From: Streptomyces kurssanovii
GTDB lineage: Bacteria; Actinomycetota; Actinomycetes; Streptomycetales; Streptomycetaceae
Assembly: GCF_014649695.1 (NCBI RefSeq)
Contig: NZ_BMTN01000006.1
Span: forward strand, 305,049 to 369,048
Length of the DNA: 64,000 nucleotides
Direction of reading: 5' to 3'
Part shown: positions 36,211-44,680 of the stretch, piece by piece
Layout of the letters: each line of letters begins with the position of its first letter
How positions within the stretch are numbered: position 1 is the stretch's first letter
The notes under the pieces: model-generated
The model's database searches: none
What the model saw: the letters and a program-made list of their open reading frames with translations, nothing else
What the model was told of the DNA's origin: nothing
Translations under genes and position numbers: made by a program

Positions 36211-38403
36211 TCAGAACACGAGGTCCGACGCGTTCGCGTTGACCTGCTCCACGTACATGACCTCGCCGGTTCGGAACGGGATCTTCCAGTCGCCGGTGCT
36301 CTTGTACAGCTTTGACGTTTGATAGGGCGCGCCGAGGCCCATGAGGTCGGGGCGCCCGTCGCCGTCCGCGTCACCGGCGGCGATCAGCGAACGGAACGCG
36401 TTCCAGCCGCCGCCGATCTTCGTGCGGGGCGCGAGCGAGCCGTCGCCCTTGCCCAGGTAGAGCCAGAGGACACCGTCCTTGTCACGGGCGACGAGATCGC
36501 CGGCGGTACCGCCCGCGATGTTGCCGACAGCCGTGATGTCGTTGTGCATCCCCCAGCCGGTACCGATCTTCGTGCGTGGGAGGAACGGCTTCGTGGCGTT
36601 GCCGGTGCCGGTGTAGAGCCAGAGCACACCGGACCTGTCGGTCGCGAGCGCGTCCACCCGGCCATCGCCGGTCAGGTCGCTGCCGGACGTGATCTTGTCG
36701 TAGACCTGCCAGCCACCACCGACCTGGACCCGGGTGGCGAAGTTGCCGGTGCCCTTGCCCTGGTACAGCCAGAGCACGCCGGACTTGTCGCGGGCCAGGA
36801 GGTCACCGACCGGCGTACCGCCCAGGTCGCCGGCGGCCTCGATGCTGTCGTAGACGCCCCAGCCCGAACCGAGGTAGGTCCGGGCCGACGCCTCGTCAAT
36901 ACTGCTCCACTCGTCGATCGCACGGTAGATGAGGTCCGTGCGCCACAGGCGGCCGGCGGAGTCCCGGCTGAGCAGGTCGGGGCTGCCGTTGTCGTTGAAG
37001 TCGTGCGGCTGCGCCTTGCGGACGACCGTGAACGTGCCGCGGGCGGTGACGTCCGGGCCGATGCCGTTTCCCGGCGAGCCGGTCAACTCCCAGGTGTAGT
37101 CGCCGTTGTGGACGTCCTCGTACTCGTTCTTGTCGACCCAGGCGAACGCCGGCGTGCTGCTGCGCGGCACCGTCATGGTGTGGGTCTTCCCGGTCCGCAC
37201 ATGGCGGACGGTGAGCTTCGGCAGCGACACCTCGCGGGACATCGTCCACTTGAAGGTGAACCCATTGGCCTGGTCCAGGTCGAGGACCGCCGGGGGCACG
37301 GTGGAGTCCGTGGCGACGACCTCGGTGGGCTCGCCGGTCGTCGCGACCAGCTCGGCCTTCAGGGTGTCGCCGCCCGTGGCCGCGAAACGGTACATGCCCT
37401 CGCCCCGGCCGACGAGGCCGCCCCGCGCGTACAGGCTGCCGTCGGGGGCGGACGTGAACTCGTACGCGTGGTCGAGCACCTTCACCGTCGCCTTGGTGGT
37501 GACGTTGTAGGCGGTGATGGCGTGGTGGACGCTCGGCTGGGCGAAGTTCATCCCGCCCTTCTGCCCGTACAGCACCCAGTCGCCGACCAGGCCGACCTGG
37601 GGGTTGCCGGGCGTGGGCCCCGGGGGCACCGGGGCCTCCTGCACCTCGCCGGTGGCCCGGTCCGCGACGAAGACCCGGAGCTCCGTCGCCGCTGCGACGG
37701 ACCACGCGATGTGGGTTGCGGAGACCGCCTCCCTGCCGATTGCGGGGGCGCCGGGGGTGAGGACACCGGTGGCAAGGTCGAGGAGGCCCCACTTGCCCAG
37801 CCCATTCCGCGTGAAGGTGACCATGGCGTGGGCGGGGGTGGCGGGCGTGACCATGACGAGGGTCGCGTCGGCCGGAAGGCCGGTGACCGTCACCGTGGGG
37901 GCCTCGTCGACGTGCTTGCGGAGCACCGTTCCCGCCTCGGTCACGACGGTCGTGAAGACGGCGTCAGCCGCTGCGCCCGCCCACTTCGCGTCGCCCGCCA
38001 GGGAACCGACGGGGACCTCCAAGGTTCCGTTCGTCGTCAGGTTCCGCTGAGTGATCGTGGGTCCGCCCCTGAAGACCAGGAAGTCGGTCGTCGGCGTCGA
38101 CCGCAGGTACACGGCGCCGCCCTCGTATGTCTGCCCGGCGCCGTCCGAGTAGCGCTGGAAGATCGAGATGTTGGTGTTGGAGGTCGTCAGGAAGCCGGTC
38201 ACACCGGCCCCGACGAGCCTGCCGCCCTTCGGGTACGCGATCGGGTCCGCGGTCGACGTCGCGTCCGCCGCGAGCACCCCGGCCGCGAACGGTGCGGCGT
38301 ACGCGGGAGCGGTCAGCGCGGTGGCCCCGAGCGTGATGGCGAGAACGGTGGTGACGGCGCCGGCGAGCCGCCTTCGCGTCGAACGGGCCAGAGGCACGGG
38401 CAT
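36211..38403 (-). CDS. Large secreted FG-GAP/VCBS repeat protein
   Basis: 730 residues. Signal peptide with basic start, hydrophobic core and AYAAPF-type cleavage (near residue 35). The first about 450 residues look like beta-rich repeats; the last about 260 carry FG-GAP units: DLLSRDSAGRLWRTDL, DLLARDKSGVLWLYQGKG, DALATDRSGVLWLYTGTG, DLVARDKDGVLWLYLGKG and DADGDGRPDLMGLG. A common Streptomyces family of secreted propeller proteins of unknown use. ATG 38403 behind GGGAGGA. It begins immediately after the att copy region, on the accessory side. Confidence 0.85.
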   Translation of the reverse strand: MPVPLARSTRRRLAGAVTTVLAITLGATALTAPAYAAPFAAGVLAADATSTADPIAYPKGGRLVGAGVTGFLTTSNTNISIFQRYSDGAGQTYEGGAVYLRSTPTTDFLVFRGGPTITQRNLTTNGTLEVPVGSLAGDAKWAGAAADAVFTTVVTEAGTVLRKHVDEAPTVTVTGLPADATLVMVTPATPAHAMVTFTRNGLGKWGLLDLATGVLTPGAPAIGREAVSATHIAWSVAAATELRVFVADRATGEVQEAPVPPGPTPGNPQVGLVGDWVLYGQKGGMNFAQPSVHHAITAYNVTTKATVKVLDHAYEFTSAPDGSLYARGGLVGRGEGMYRFAATGGDTLKAELVATTGEPTEVVATDSTVPPAVLDLDQANGFTFKWTMSREVSLPKLTVRHVRTGKTHTMTVPRSSTPAFAWVDKNEYEDVHNGDYTWELTGSPGNGIGPDVTARGTFTVVRKAQPHDFNDNGSPDLLSRDSAGRLWRTDLIYRAIDEWSSIDEASARTYLGSGWGVYDSIEAAGDLGGTPVGDLLARDKSGVLWLYQGKGTGNFATRVQVGGGWQVYDKITSGSDLTGDGRVDALATDRSGVLWLYTGTGNATKPFLPRTKIGTGWGMHNDITAVGNIAGGTAGDLVARDKDGVLWLYLGKGDGSLAPRTKIGGGWNAFRSLIAAGDADGDGRPDLMGLGAPYQTSKLYKSTGDWKIPFRTGEVMYVEQVNANASDLVF

Positions 38404-38490
38404 TCCTCCCGAAGACATCAGGCGCACCATGCGCCTCACGGTTGGGACTCTGCAGCGACCAAAAGGTTGTACGCCGCCAGAGCATGTGTC

Positions 38491-38592
38491 CTCCCTTGGC
38501 ATGGACACCCACTGCCTTGTCACGCCCGACCAAGGAACCGCATACGGGTGTGTGCGACTGGTAGAGCTGGACGGCGATGTCCTTCGGGTCAC
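38491..38592 (+). pseudogene. 102-bp fragment identical to the Imm10 gene
   Basis: Exact copy of 41668-41769, the middle of the Imm10-like gene, without its start or end. It lies directly before the start of the PH-like gene; the homology stops at 38592, 15 bp before the GTG. Likely a scar of duplication or recombination in an immunity array. Confidence 0.9.
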
Positions 38593-38607
38593 ACCTACTA
38601 TCAGCAC

Positions 38608-39099
38608 GTGCCGGAGACTTGGATAGGCCTTGACGCTGCAGCGCGGCGTCGTAACTGGTGGTGGACAGCAGCCCTCTCCCTACTCCTTGCTGGGCTGGCC
38701 GTTGCGGAGTACTTGATGGTCCAGGCAAAGCCCGGCTCCTCGGCGGAGGAGCCCTGGTGGTGGGTGGCTGCGATCGGGGCAGCATGGTTGTGCGCGGTCT
38801 TCTACATGATCAACCGTGGTTACGGCAGGACGCTCCTGACACCTGACGGCATGAAGTTCCATAGCTTCGCCAGTCGGCGTTCGATTGCATGGAGCGATGT
38901 CACAGGCATCGAGCGGAAGAGCCATACAGCCCGCAGCGCCGAATGGTGGGACGTACGCGTGGAACGGGCCAGTGGGCGGCCGCTGGCGATACCTGGGATC
39001 TTCACTGCACGTCGTTATGACCCGCTGTTCGAGCACAACCTTGCCGTAGTCCGGGAGTACTGGTCGCGCGCCCAACGGAAACCTGACATCAGCAGCTGA
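38608..39099 (+). CDS. Membrane protein with bacterial PH-like domain
   Basis: 163 residues. Two transmembrane helices (RNWWWTAALSLLLAGLAVAE and WWWVAAIGAAWLCAVFYMI), then a bPH-like domain: GRTLLTPDGMKFHSFASRRS, IAWSDVTGIERKSH, WWDVRVERASGRPLAIPG. Function unknown. GTG start at 38608 has no clear ribosome site, and its upstream DNA is the Imm10 scar, so expression is doubtful. Confidence 0.65.
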   Translation: MPETWIGLDAAARRRNWWWTAALSLLLAGLAVAEYLMVQAKPGSSAEEPWWWVAAIGAAWLCAVFYMINRGYGRTLLTPDGMKFHSFASRRSIAWSDVTGIERKSHTARSAEWWDVRVERASGRPLAIPGIFTARRYDPLFEHNLAVVREYWSRAQRKPDISS

Positions 39100-39193
39100 C
39101 ACCAACAGGCCCGGACGGTGCCGATCGGCAAGGAAGGTGAATGACCGCATGGCCGTACACCAGGCGGCAGAGTCCGGGACGCCGGGCCTAGTG

Positions 39194-39520
39194 GACGGAC
39201 GGTCATCGCGTCCAGGTCGACATCCTTGCGCCGCAGCTCGGCTTGCTCCTCCGGCCGCATCGAACCGTATGCGCCGAGGTAGACCATCAGCCACCAGCGA
39301 GGACCGAGGGCGTCGGCGAGCGCGTCGACCTGGTCGACGGCGTCGATCTGCCGTTCGGCGGACGACTCCTTGCCAGCGCCCTTGATGCGGCAGGGGTTGC
39401 GGCGGATCAGCTCGTCGTCGACCGCGGTCTCCATGATGGCCTTGAGCAGCCGGTGCGTCTTGGCGACCGTGGTTTCCGCTCCGGTGGTGTCGAGGCGTTC
39501 CAGGGCAGCTTTCGGATACG
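39194..39520 (-). pseudogene. Middle fragment of a tyrosine integrase
   Basis: Readable frame: LERLDTTGAETTVAKTHRLL, then IMETAVDDELIRRNPCRIKG, then VDALADALGPRWWLMVYLGA, YGSMRPEEQAELRRKDVDLD. This is the core-binding to early catalytic part of actinomycete phage-type integrases (box I Arg replaced/changed in the YGSMRPEE segment). Similarity stops near 39194; the N-terminal start and the catalytic C-terminus are missing here. The C-terminal remnant at 35193-35396 is on the same strand in matching order. Confidence 0.75.
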
Positions 39521-39649
39521 ACCGAAGCGCCGCTTGTTCTTGTACTGGTCAGCAGCCATGAGCGTGTCGCAGACGTAGACCACGCGGCCGCGTTCCGGAG
39601 CAGGTGAACGACCGGCGCACCGGGGCTCAGGGCGAGTTCGGACGCTTCA

Positions 39650-39811
39650 GCCTTCGCGACCGGGCGCGCTGTCGGCCTCTCCGGTGATGGCATTACGTTG
39701 GAGATCACACGGGCCGGGGAACAGAGCACGCAGTTCGTCTGGGCCCACATGAGCTGCCTGGACGAGCGACTCCACAAGCAAATCACCCGAGGCCCGTGGC
39801 TCGACGACTGA
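39650..39811 (+). pseudogene. C-terminal remnant of a small hypothetical gene
   Basis: Frame ending TGA at 39811 reads GDGITLEITRAGEQSTQFVW and AHMSCLDERLHKQITRGPWL. Looks like the end of a small Streptomyces protein with a Cys-containing HMSCL motif. No convincing start is left; the upstream side is integrase debris. Confidence 0.4.
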
Positions 39812-39999
39812 AACGTGCCCCTTCCGTGCCCGATCGAGCAGGGAACCTCGCGGAACACGGGCGATCACGGTGCGTGGACACGGAAGCGGCCCCTGACCGA
39901 TGTGCCTGGTCAGGGGCCGCTGCGCTGGGCGATGGGTTTGAATCCGCGGCGACATCGCTGCCACGACGGGCTGTCCGTCCCGGGGTCTAGAGTCCGGGC

Positions 40000-40680
40000 A
40001 TGTTTCCGCAGCCAGTTGAGGGGGCCACGGGCCCGTATGACGCGGGGTATCTCCCCAGGGTGGAAATGTGTCTGCGCCCCGTCGACCAGGCCATTACCGA
40101 GCCCGTCGCCAAGCTCGGCGGTGATCCTGTGTGGCTGGAGGAGCCCCGCTGGCCCGTGAACCCCCGAACGGGGGAGCCGCTCGATTTCGTCGGGCAGATC
40201 CCGGTCCCCGCAGAGCCCGGCGAGGAGCTCCGGATGGCGTATCTGTTTTTGTCGTACGAGGACTACGAGACCGGCGGGATGGACCCGGAGGACGGTGAGG
40301 CCGTGCTGCTCGTCCAGCCCGGCGGGCGGATTCCCGGATTCGCGACCATCGGGCCGGCGGGGACGAAGGGACGCTCGCTCTTCGCGTTCGACGAAGCGGA
40401 CGAGATGGTGCCTGTCGAGTTCCGGATCGAGATACGGCCGGTGCCGGACGTCCAAGAGCGCTACCTGGAGAAGGACGGATCCTTCGATGTCGAAAACTAC
40501 GTCGGAGGCAGGGCCGACTACCGCCAATGGGCAGGAGTCGAGGCGCCGTGGCGCTTCTTCTTCTCCTTGGGCTGCACCGGCGACACCGGGCCGTACTTCC
40601 TCAACTTCGGCCACGGCGCCGGATACGCCTACCTCAGCCCCGACCGCCTAGAAGGCCGCTTCGGATGGGATGGCGCCTAG
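40000..40680 (+). CDS. YwqG/DUF1963-like protein
   Basis: 226 residues, soluble. VAKLGGDPVWLEEPRWPVNP, PLDFVGQIPVPAEPGEELRM, YLFLSYEDYETGGMDPED and FFFSLGCTGDTGPYFLNFGH follow the DUF1963 (YwqG) pattern of Gly-Trp-rich beta repeats. YwqG-like proteins are often found as immunity or defence-associated genes in toxin islands, which fits the Imm10 neighbour. Start ATG 40000; no strong ribosome site is seen. Confidence 0.7.
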   Translation: MFPQPVEGATGPYDAGYLPRVEMCLRPVDQAITEPVAKLGGDPVWLEEPRWPVNPRTGEPLDFVGQIPVPAEPGEELRMAYLFLSYEDYETGGMDPEDGEAVLLVQPGGRIPGFATIGPAGTKGRSLFAFDEADEMVPVEFRIEIRPVPDVQERYLEKDGSFDVENYVGGRADYRQWAGVEAPWRFFFSLGCTGDTGPYFLNFGHGAGYAYLSPDRLEGRFGWDGA

Positions 40681-41112
40681 CACGCAATCCAGCGTCTCGG
40701 CTTCCGTCTCCTTCAGCTCCGTCCGGGCCCGTTCAGGGGAGGCCGAGAGGCGTTCACACGGTCAGCGGCCGACCGGGCGTGAGCGCAGGTGAACGCACCC
40801 GAACACACGCCTCGCCTGCACCCACAGACTTGGAAAGCGTGCGCCTGTCCCAAGCCCCGGGCGCACCAGTTTCGGCACCAGAACGCACGGTCAGACACGG
40901 TCAACGACGCCGCGTGCCCCTTCCGTGCCCGATCAGTCGGAGCCGAGCGGGGAACCACGGGGAAGCCAGAGAGTCCCAGCCGCTTCCACGCAGGTCAGCG
41001 ACACCGTCCGCATGCGGCGTCTTCCGAACTGGGTCACCAGACCATCTGGAGCTAGCGTGGAAGAGAGACATCGAGCGGATGCCCGGCACCGGCCGATGAA
41101 ACGGAATAAGAC
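40681..41112. other. Gap without a supported gene
   Basis: No credible gene. It contains CGTGCCCCTTCCGTGCCCGA (start of a 22-bp match at 40913-40934) that also occurs at 39814-39835, and a GGCGTCTTCCG-containing segment that recurs in altered form near 41997-42025. These repeats look like att-arm or mobile-element debris. Confidence 0.5.
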
Positions 41113-41430
41113 ATGACCGCGCAAGCAAGTAGGGCAGACCTCGACACCGCACCTTCCAGTACGCCGGTTCCGATCACGAGGCCCCACGGGCCCCGCGATG
41201 CAGCTGAACATGTCGTCTCGGAAAATTCGGTGACCGTCCGCATGGGCGACCTGCGACTCGAACTTCCGCCCAGAGACCAGCTCGCATTCCTGGCGGGCCT
41301 CGGCTTCCTCACGGCGCTTGACCTCATCGAATGGCCGCTCGCGCTCGCCATAGCTGTCGGTCACGAATTGGCCCGCAGTCACCACGGGAAGGCACTGCGC
41401 GAGTTCGGGGAAGCTTTGGAAGAAGCGTGA
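41113..41430 (+). CDS. Small hypothetical protein with hydrophobic C-terminal half
   Basis: 105 residues. N-terminal part rich in Thr/Pro/Ala, then VTVRMGDLRLELPPRDQLAF and LAGLGFLTALDLIEWPLALA, IAVGHELARSHHGKALREFG. One likely membrane-associated helix. No known family recognised. Start ATG 41113, weak ribosome site (GGA). Codon use looks like normal Streptomyces genes. Confidence 0.6.
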   Translation: MTAQASRADLDTAPSSTPVPITRPHGPRDAAEHVVSENSVTVRMGDLRLELPPRDQLAFLAGLGFLTALDLIEWPLALAIAVGHELARSHHGKALREFGEALEEA

Positions 41431-41515
41431 TACGCCCTTCCTGAACATACCGTTGAGACCGGACGACCTCCGAACCGCTGGCCAGGGTGTCGGAGGGTGC
41501 TGATAGAACACGTCC

Positions 41516-41929
41516 ATGGCGTACCGATTCACAGCGCACATAGCCTGCGGATTCGATGATCCGGAGCAGGACGACTGCATGCTTGCTGGGCTTGCTGAGT
41601 CTGATGACGAGGAAGATTTCTCCATGACGTTCATGTGCGACTTCGGCGAGCCCGACGCGCAGGAGGTCTCCCTTGGCATGGACACCCACTGCCTTGTCAC
41701 GCCCGACCAAGGAACCGCATACGGGTGTGTGCGACTGGTAGAGCTGGACGGCGATGTCCTTCGGGTCACCTTGGACCCCGCGTTCTTGGCCGAGCTGGGC
41801 CTGACCGATCCCGTGGTTGAGGCCGTTCTGTGCGCACCGGAAGCCAACAGTGCACGCATGCGCGAGGTGCTCGCACGCATCCTTGCCTACGGCCGACCAG
41901 ATGCCCGCCCAGTAGTGAGGGCCCTGTGA
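41516..41929 (+). CDS. Imm10 family immunity protein
   Basis: 137 residues. SLGMDTHCLVTPDQGTAYGC followed by VRLVELDGDVLRVTLDPAFL and DPVVEAVLCAPEANSARMRE matches immunity protein 10, which protects against polymorphic or contact-dependent toxins. N-terminus FTAHIACGFDDPEQDDCMLA. No intact toxin gene is beside it, so it is an orphan immunity gene. Its 41668-41769 segment is duplicated at 38491-38592. Confidence 0.75.
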   Translation: MAYRFTAHIACGFDDPEQDDCMLAGLAESDDEEDFSMTFMCDFGEPDAQEVSLGMDTHCLVTPDQGTAYGCVRLVELDGDVLRVTLDPAFLAELGLTDPVVEAVLCAPEANSARMREVLARILAYGRPDARPVVRAL

Positions 41930-42101
41930 AGGCGATGACGCCGCCCGACAGTTGCCCTTACCGGACGACTTCGCAGCCCAGCAGGCATCCGCATACGGCG
42001 TCTTCCGCACTGGTGCACCAGTCGGGCACCGCGCCGTTGGGAAGGCGCCTGCAGCCCGTTCGCATCTGGTGAAGGACCCAAGCGCCTGCCAGGATCGGAC
42101 C

Positions 42102-42320
42102 GTGAACGAGTCCTCCATTGCCACCAGACTGAGCCGAGCCCTCGACTGGGCAGGATTGATCCCCGCCGCCCTCCTCCTTGCGATCGGCATCAGGGATTAC
42201 CGCGACGGCGGCTCCGTGGCATGGCCGATCGGCGGAGCACTCCTGGTTCTCGTCAGCCTTTGGGTGATCTATCGCGGGATGGCTCGCCGGAGTGGCAAGC
42301 CCGGCGCTTGGAACTCGTGA
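42102..42320 (+). CDS. Small membrane protein
   Basis: 72 residues with two transmembrane helices (ALDWAGLIPAALLLAIGIRD and VAWPIGGALLVLVSLWVIY), short basic end (RRSGKPGAWNS). GTG start at 42102 behind AGGA. No family recognised. Confidence 0.55.
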   Translation: MNESSIATRLSRALDWAGLIPAALLLAIGIRDYRDGGSVAWPIGGALLVLVSLWVIYRGMARRSGKPGAWNS

Positions 42321-42429
42321 CGGAATGACCCCATAGCACCTGCTGGCGAGTGCGGGTGGTACTGCCCAACCGTGACTTTGACTGACCTGAGGGACGGCTT
42401 TCGCGATGAAGCAGAAGCTGGACGCCGGG

Positions 42430-42520
42430 TCTTCTGCTCGTTGCCGGTCACCACCCGCTGGGTGGCCCACTGGGCGGTTTCGCGGTCGGGGTAGGTGGCG
42501 GCTCTGGTGCGTACGGTCAT
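42430..42520 (-). pseudogene. Possible remnant of a toxin C-terminal (RNase A-like) domain
   Basis: TVRTRAATYPDRETAQWATQ and VVTGNEQKT resemble the start of RNase A-like CdiA C-terminal toxin domains (TxxDRxTAxxA pattern). The rest of the frame loses similarity. Weak; only about 30 residues support it. Confidence 0.3.
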
Positions 42521-42529
42521 GTCTTCCAC

Positions 42530-43133
42530 TCAGTTTGCGTCGAACGACCAGATGAGGCCCACTTCCTCACGGGACACCGCGAGAAGGCCGAAGTCCCAGG
42601 AGTACCGGGTCATGGGCCAGCAGCCGGTGACCCGTTCGTAGAAGTCGGGGTGGTCGCCGTGGCGGGTGTTCGTGAAGAACCGGGAGCCCTCCGGGAAGCG
42701 CGACAGGATCGCCTGCGCGCGTTCTTCCATGCGCGGCCTGCGTTCGGCGAAGCCGTACTGCCGCGACACGTCCATGGCGTCCGTCGCCAGCATGACGAGC
42801 AGCCGTAGGGCGGCGGAACGGGATCTCGAACAGCCGGCTGCGCCATTCCGCGGCCCAGGTCTCATCCGTCGGCGGAACCCGGAACGGAAAGGCGGGGTCC
42901 TCTTCGAGTTCCTCGTCTCCCTGCTCGGGATCCCTGCCGCTCCAGCCACGGGGATCGGCTACCTCGCGGTGCATCACAGCGGCCACATCGGGCAGCCAGT
43001 CTTCGTGGGCGCGCGGGCCGACCGCGACGAAGGAGTACCGGTTGCGGTACATCTCCACAGCCGCCGCCCACGCCTCGGCATCCAGGGGCAGCTGCGGGCC
43101 GTCCTGCCGGTCTGGGTCGGCATCGGTGACCAT
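42530..43133 (-). pseudogene. Frameshifted hypothetical gene
   Basis: The N-terminal frame (ATG 43133, AAGGGAG upstream) reads MVTDADPDRQDGPQLPLDAE through WAAEWRSRLFEIPFRR; the second frame continues LRLLVMLATDAMDVSRQYGF, RFPEGSRFFTNTRHGDHPDF and ends YSWDFGLLAVSREEVGLIWS FDAN. The crossing point is about 42810-42825. Without the shift the protein would have about 200 residues. Function unknown. Real decay or a sequencing error. Confidence 0.65.
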
Positions 43134-43262
43134 CCGGGTCTCCCTTCTTGGGCATCGAGCTGAAGACGACGAACGGCGGATCGACGCTCGGGTCGTGCAT
43201 GAGACGCAGCGAGACCCCCTTGGTGTCGTACGCGAATTGCTCGTCGCGAACGACAAGTGACG

Positions 43263-43481
43263 TCAAGAGAGGTGCTTCGGCTGTATGTCGAAGCGCCCGA
43301 CGCCCTGGTAGGGCGGGGCGGTCTCCGCCTGGTGGGGCGGGGCGGTCTCCGCCTGGTGGCGATCCTGTTTGCGCTGCTTGCCGAGGGCAGATCGGCCATC
43401 AGGCGGCATCCCAGCCCCTAGATCTCCGGAAAGGTCCTGCGGGGGCGCGAAGTCGACGGCTATGTGGTCGTCGTTCACCAT
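43263..43481 (-). CDS. Small hypothetical protein with HQAETAPP repeats
   Basis: 72 residues. MVNDDHIAVDFAPPQDLSGD, then KQRKQDRHQAETAPP and a second HQAETAPP, ending GVGRFDIQPKHLS. The 24-bp repeat is exact (around 43320-43365). ATG 43481 behind GGGGGAAG. A further frame begins at the overlapping TTGA and runs LTSLVVRDEQFAYDTKGVSL up to the next gene; it may be a coupled short gene. No family recognised. Confidence 0.5.
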   Translation of the reverse strand: MVNDDHIAVDFAPPQDLSGDLGAGMPPDGRSALGKQRKQDRHQAETAPPHQAETAPPYQGVGRFDIQPKHLS

Positions 43482-43689
43482 GCTTCCCCCGTTCAGAAGC
43501 CGTCGGTTGGCGTATGCGCCCTCAGAGGTCGGAGAGGGTGCTGCGCGGCGCCGGCGGGTACCTCTGTGTTCGGCGTCGAGAACGCGTCCGCTTCGCGCTG
43601 GCCACGACGCGGAGCTCGTCATCAGCCGATGCCGCCCATGTCCAGCACCTTGGCCTTTTGCCCCTCATGTGAGGGGCTGATGCTGAGGT

Positions 43690-44331
43690 CTACTTGATGT
43701 AGGTGAACGGGGTGTCGGCCTGGTTGTCGGTGTCCACCCTGTCCAGGCTCCATACGCGGAACTTGGGGCGTTCGCGGCCTTTGCCCTCGTCCACGGGCAC
43801 GTTCACCTCCGCGGCGAAGCGCCCGTCAGGTCCCGCAGTGACATCGCGTACGTCGACTTCGGCGTATCCGCGGGTGTCGTGGAAGCTGATGCGGATCTGC
43901 TCTCCGGGGGCGAAGCCGCTGCCCTTGAGCGTCACGACAGCCCCTTCGGCGGCCATGTCGGGAGAGGCGATCAGATGCGGCTTGGTGTCCGGGACCGTGG
44001 ACTCGTCAGCCGCGCCGCTCGGCAGGGTATGGAGCGGTGGATCCGACGGGGCTACGGACGGTTCGGAACCCGCAGGCGAGGCAGGAGCCGTCGCGGATAC
44101 CTCTGCCGAGCCGGCCGCCGGCGGCGCGCCGGAGGGTGAATCCCCGATGGATACCGCGATGGCGGCAATGACCGCGGCGGCAATGGTCGCCGCTGCCGTG
44201 ATCAGGGCAGCGATGATCGGTGCGCGGTGGCCTCCACCTTGCGGGGTCGGAGGAGGAGGGGGCATGGGTGGGGTCGGGGGATCAGGAGGTATCGGTGGGG
44301 TCGGGCGGCGCGGACCATTGGGGTTGGACAC
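43690..44331 (-). CDS. Membrane-anchored protein with Pro-rich N-terminus and Ig-like extracellular domain
   Basis: 213 residues. Cytoplasmic Pro-rich start (PRRPTPPIPPDPPTPP), one transmembrane helix (APIIAALITAAATIAAAVIA), Ser/Pro/Ala linker, then a beta-sandwich-like domain with ASPDMAAEGAVVTLKGSGFA, PGEQIRISFHDTRGYAEVDV and DGRFAAEVNVP (pattern of bacterial Ig/IPT folds). GTG start 44331 behind AGGAG. Function unknown. Confidence 0.65.
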   Translation of the reverse strand: MSNPNGPRRPTPPIPPDPPTPPMPPPPPTPQGGGHRAPIIAALITAAATIAAAVIAAIAVSIGDSPSGAPPAAGSAEVSATAPASPAGSEPSVAPSDPPLHTLPSGAADESTVPDTKPHLIASPDMAAEGAVVTLKGSGFAPGEQIRISFHDTRGYAEVDVRDVTAGPDGRFAAEVNVPVDEGKGRERPKFRVWSLDRVDTDNQADTPFTYIK

Positions 44332-44680
44332 GCAGCGTTCTCCTGCTGGTTCGGGGAGATCGGTAGAGCCGATCACGATACAGACCGAGGCGGTGACGCC
44401 CCGTCCAATATCCGGCAGCAGACGGGGTGTTGGTTCCGTAAAGGCATCACCACCGTGATCACACGCGGCGGGTTCCGTCATCCCGCGAACGCGTCTCCAC
44501 CATCCTGGACAGCGGACCGAAGATGCCTGCCGACCGCGGCCCACACCCGTGGGCGTGGCCACCCAGCCCTCGGTCGCGCGCCGAGCCCGCTCTCGCGGAC
44601 CTTCGTGCACCGGCGGTCGTCCAGAACTGAGGCCGTGTCATCGAGTGTGCGGGTGTGGGTGGGAGGAGAAGACCGGCCGG
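44332..44680. other. Gap without a supported gene
   Basis: Between the Ig-like membrane protein start and the MFS stop; I see only the promoter region of the former. Confidence 0.4.

Noticed and set aside
39814-40934. Short repeated segments (CGTGCCCCTTCCG...) as insertion-sequence ends
   Set aside because: No transposase frame or terminal inverted repeats; more likely integration-site debris.
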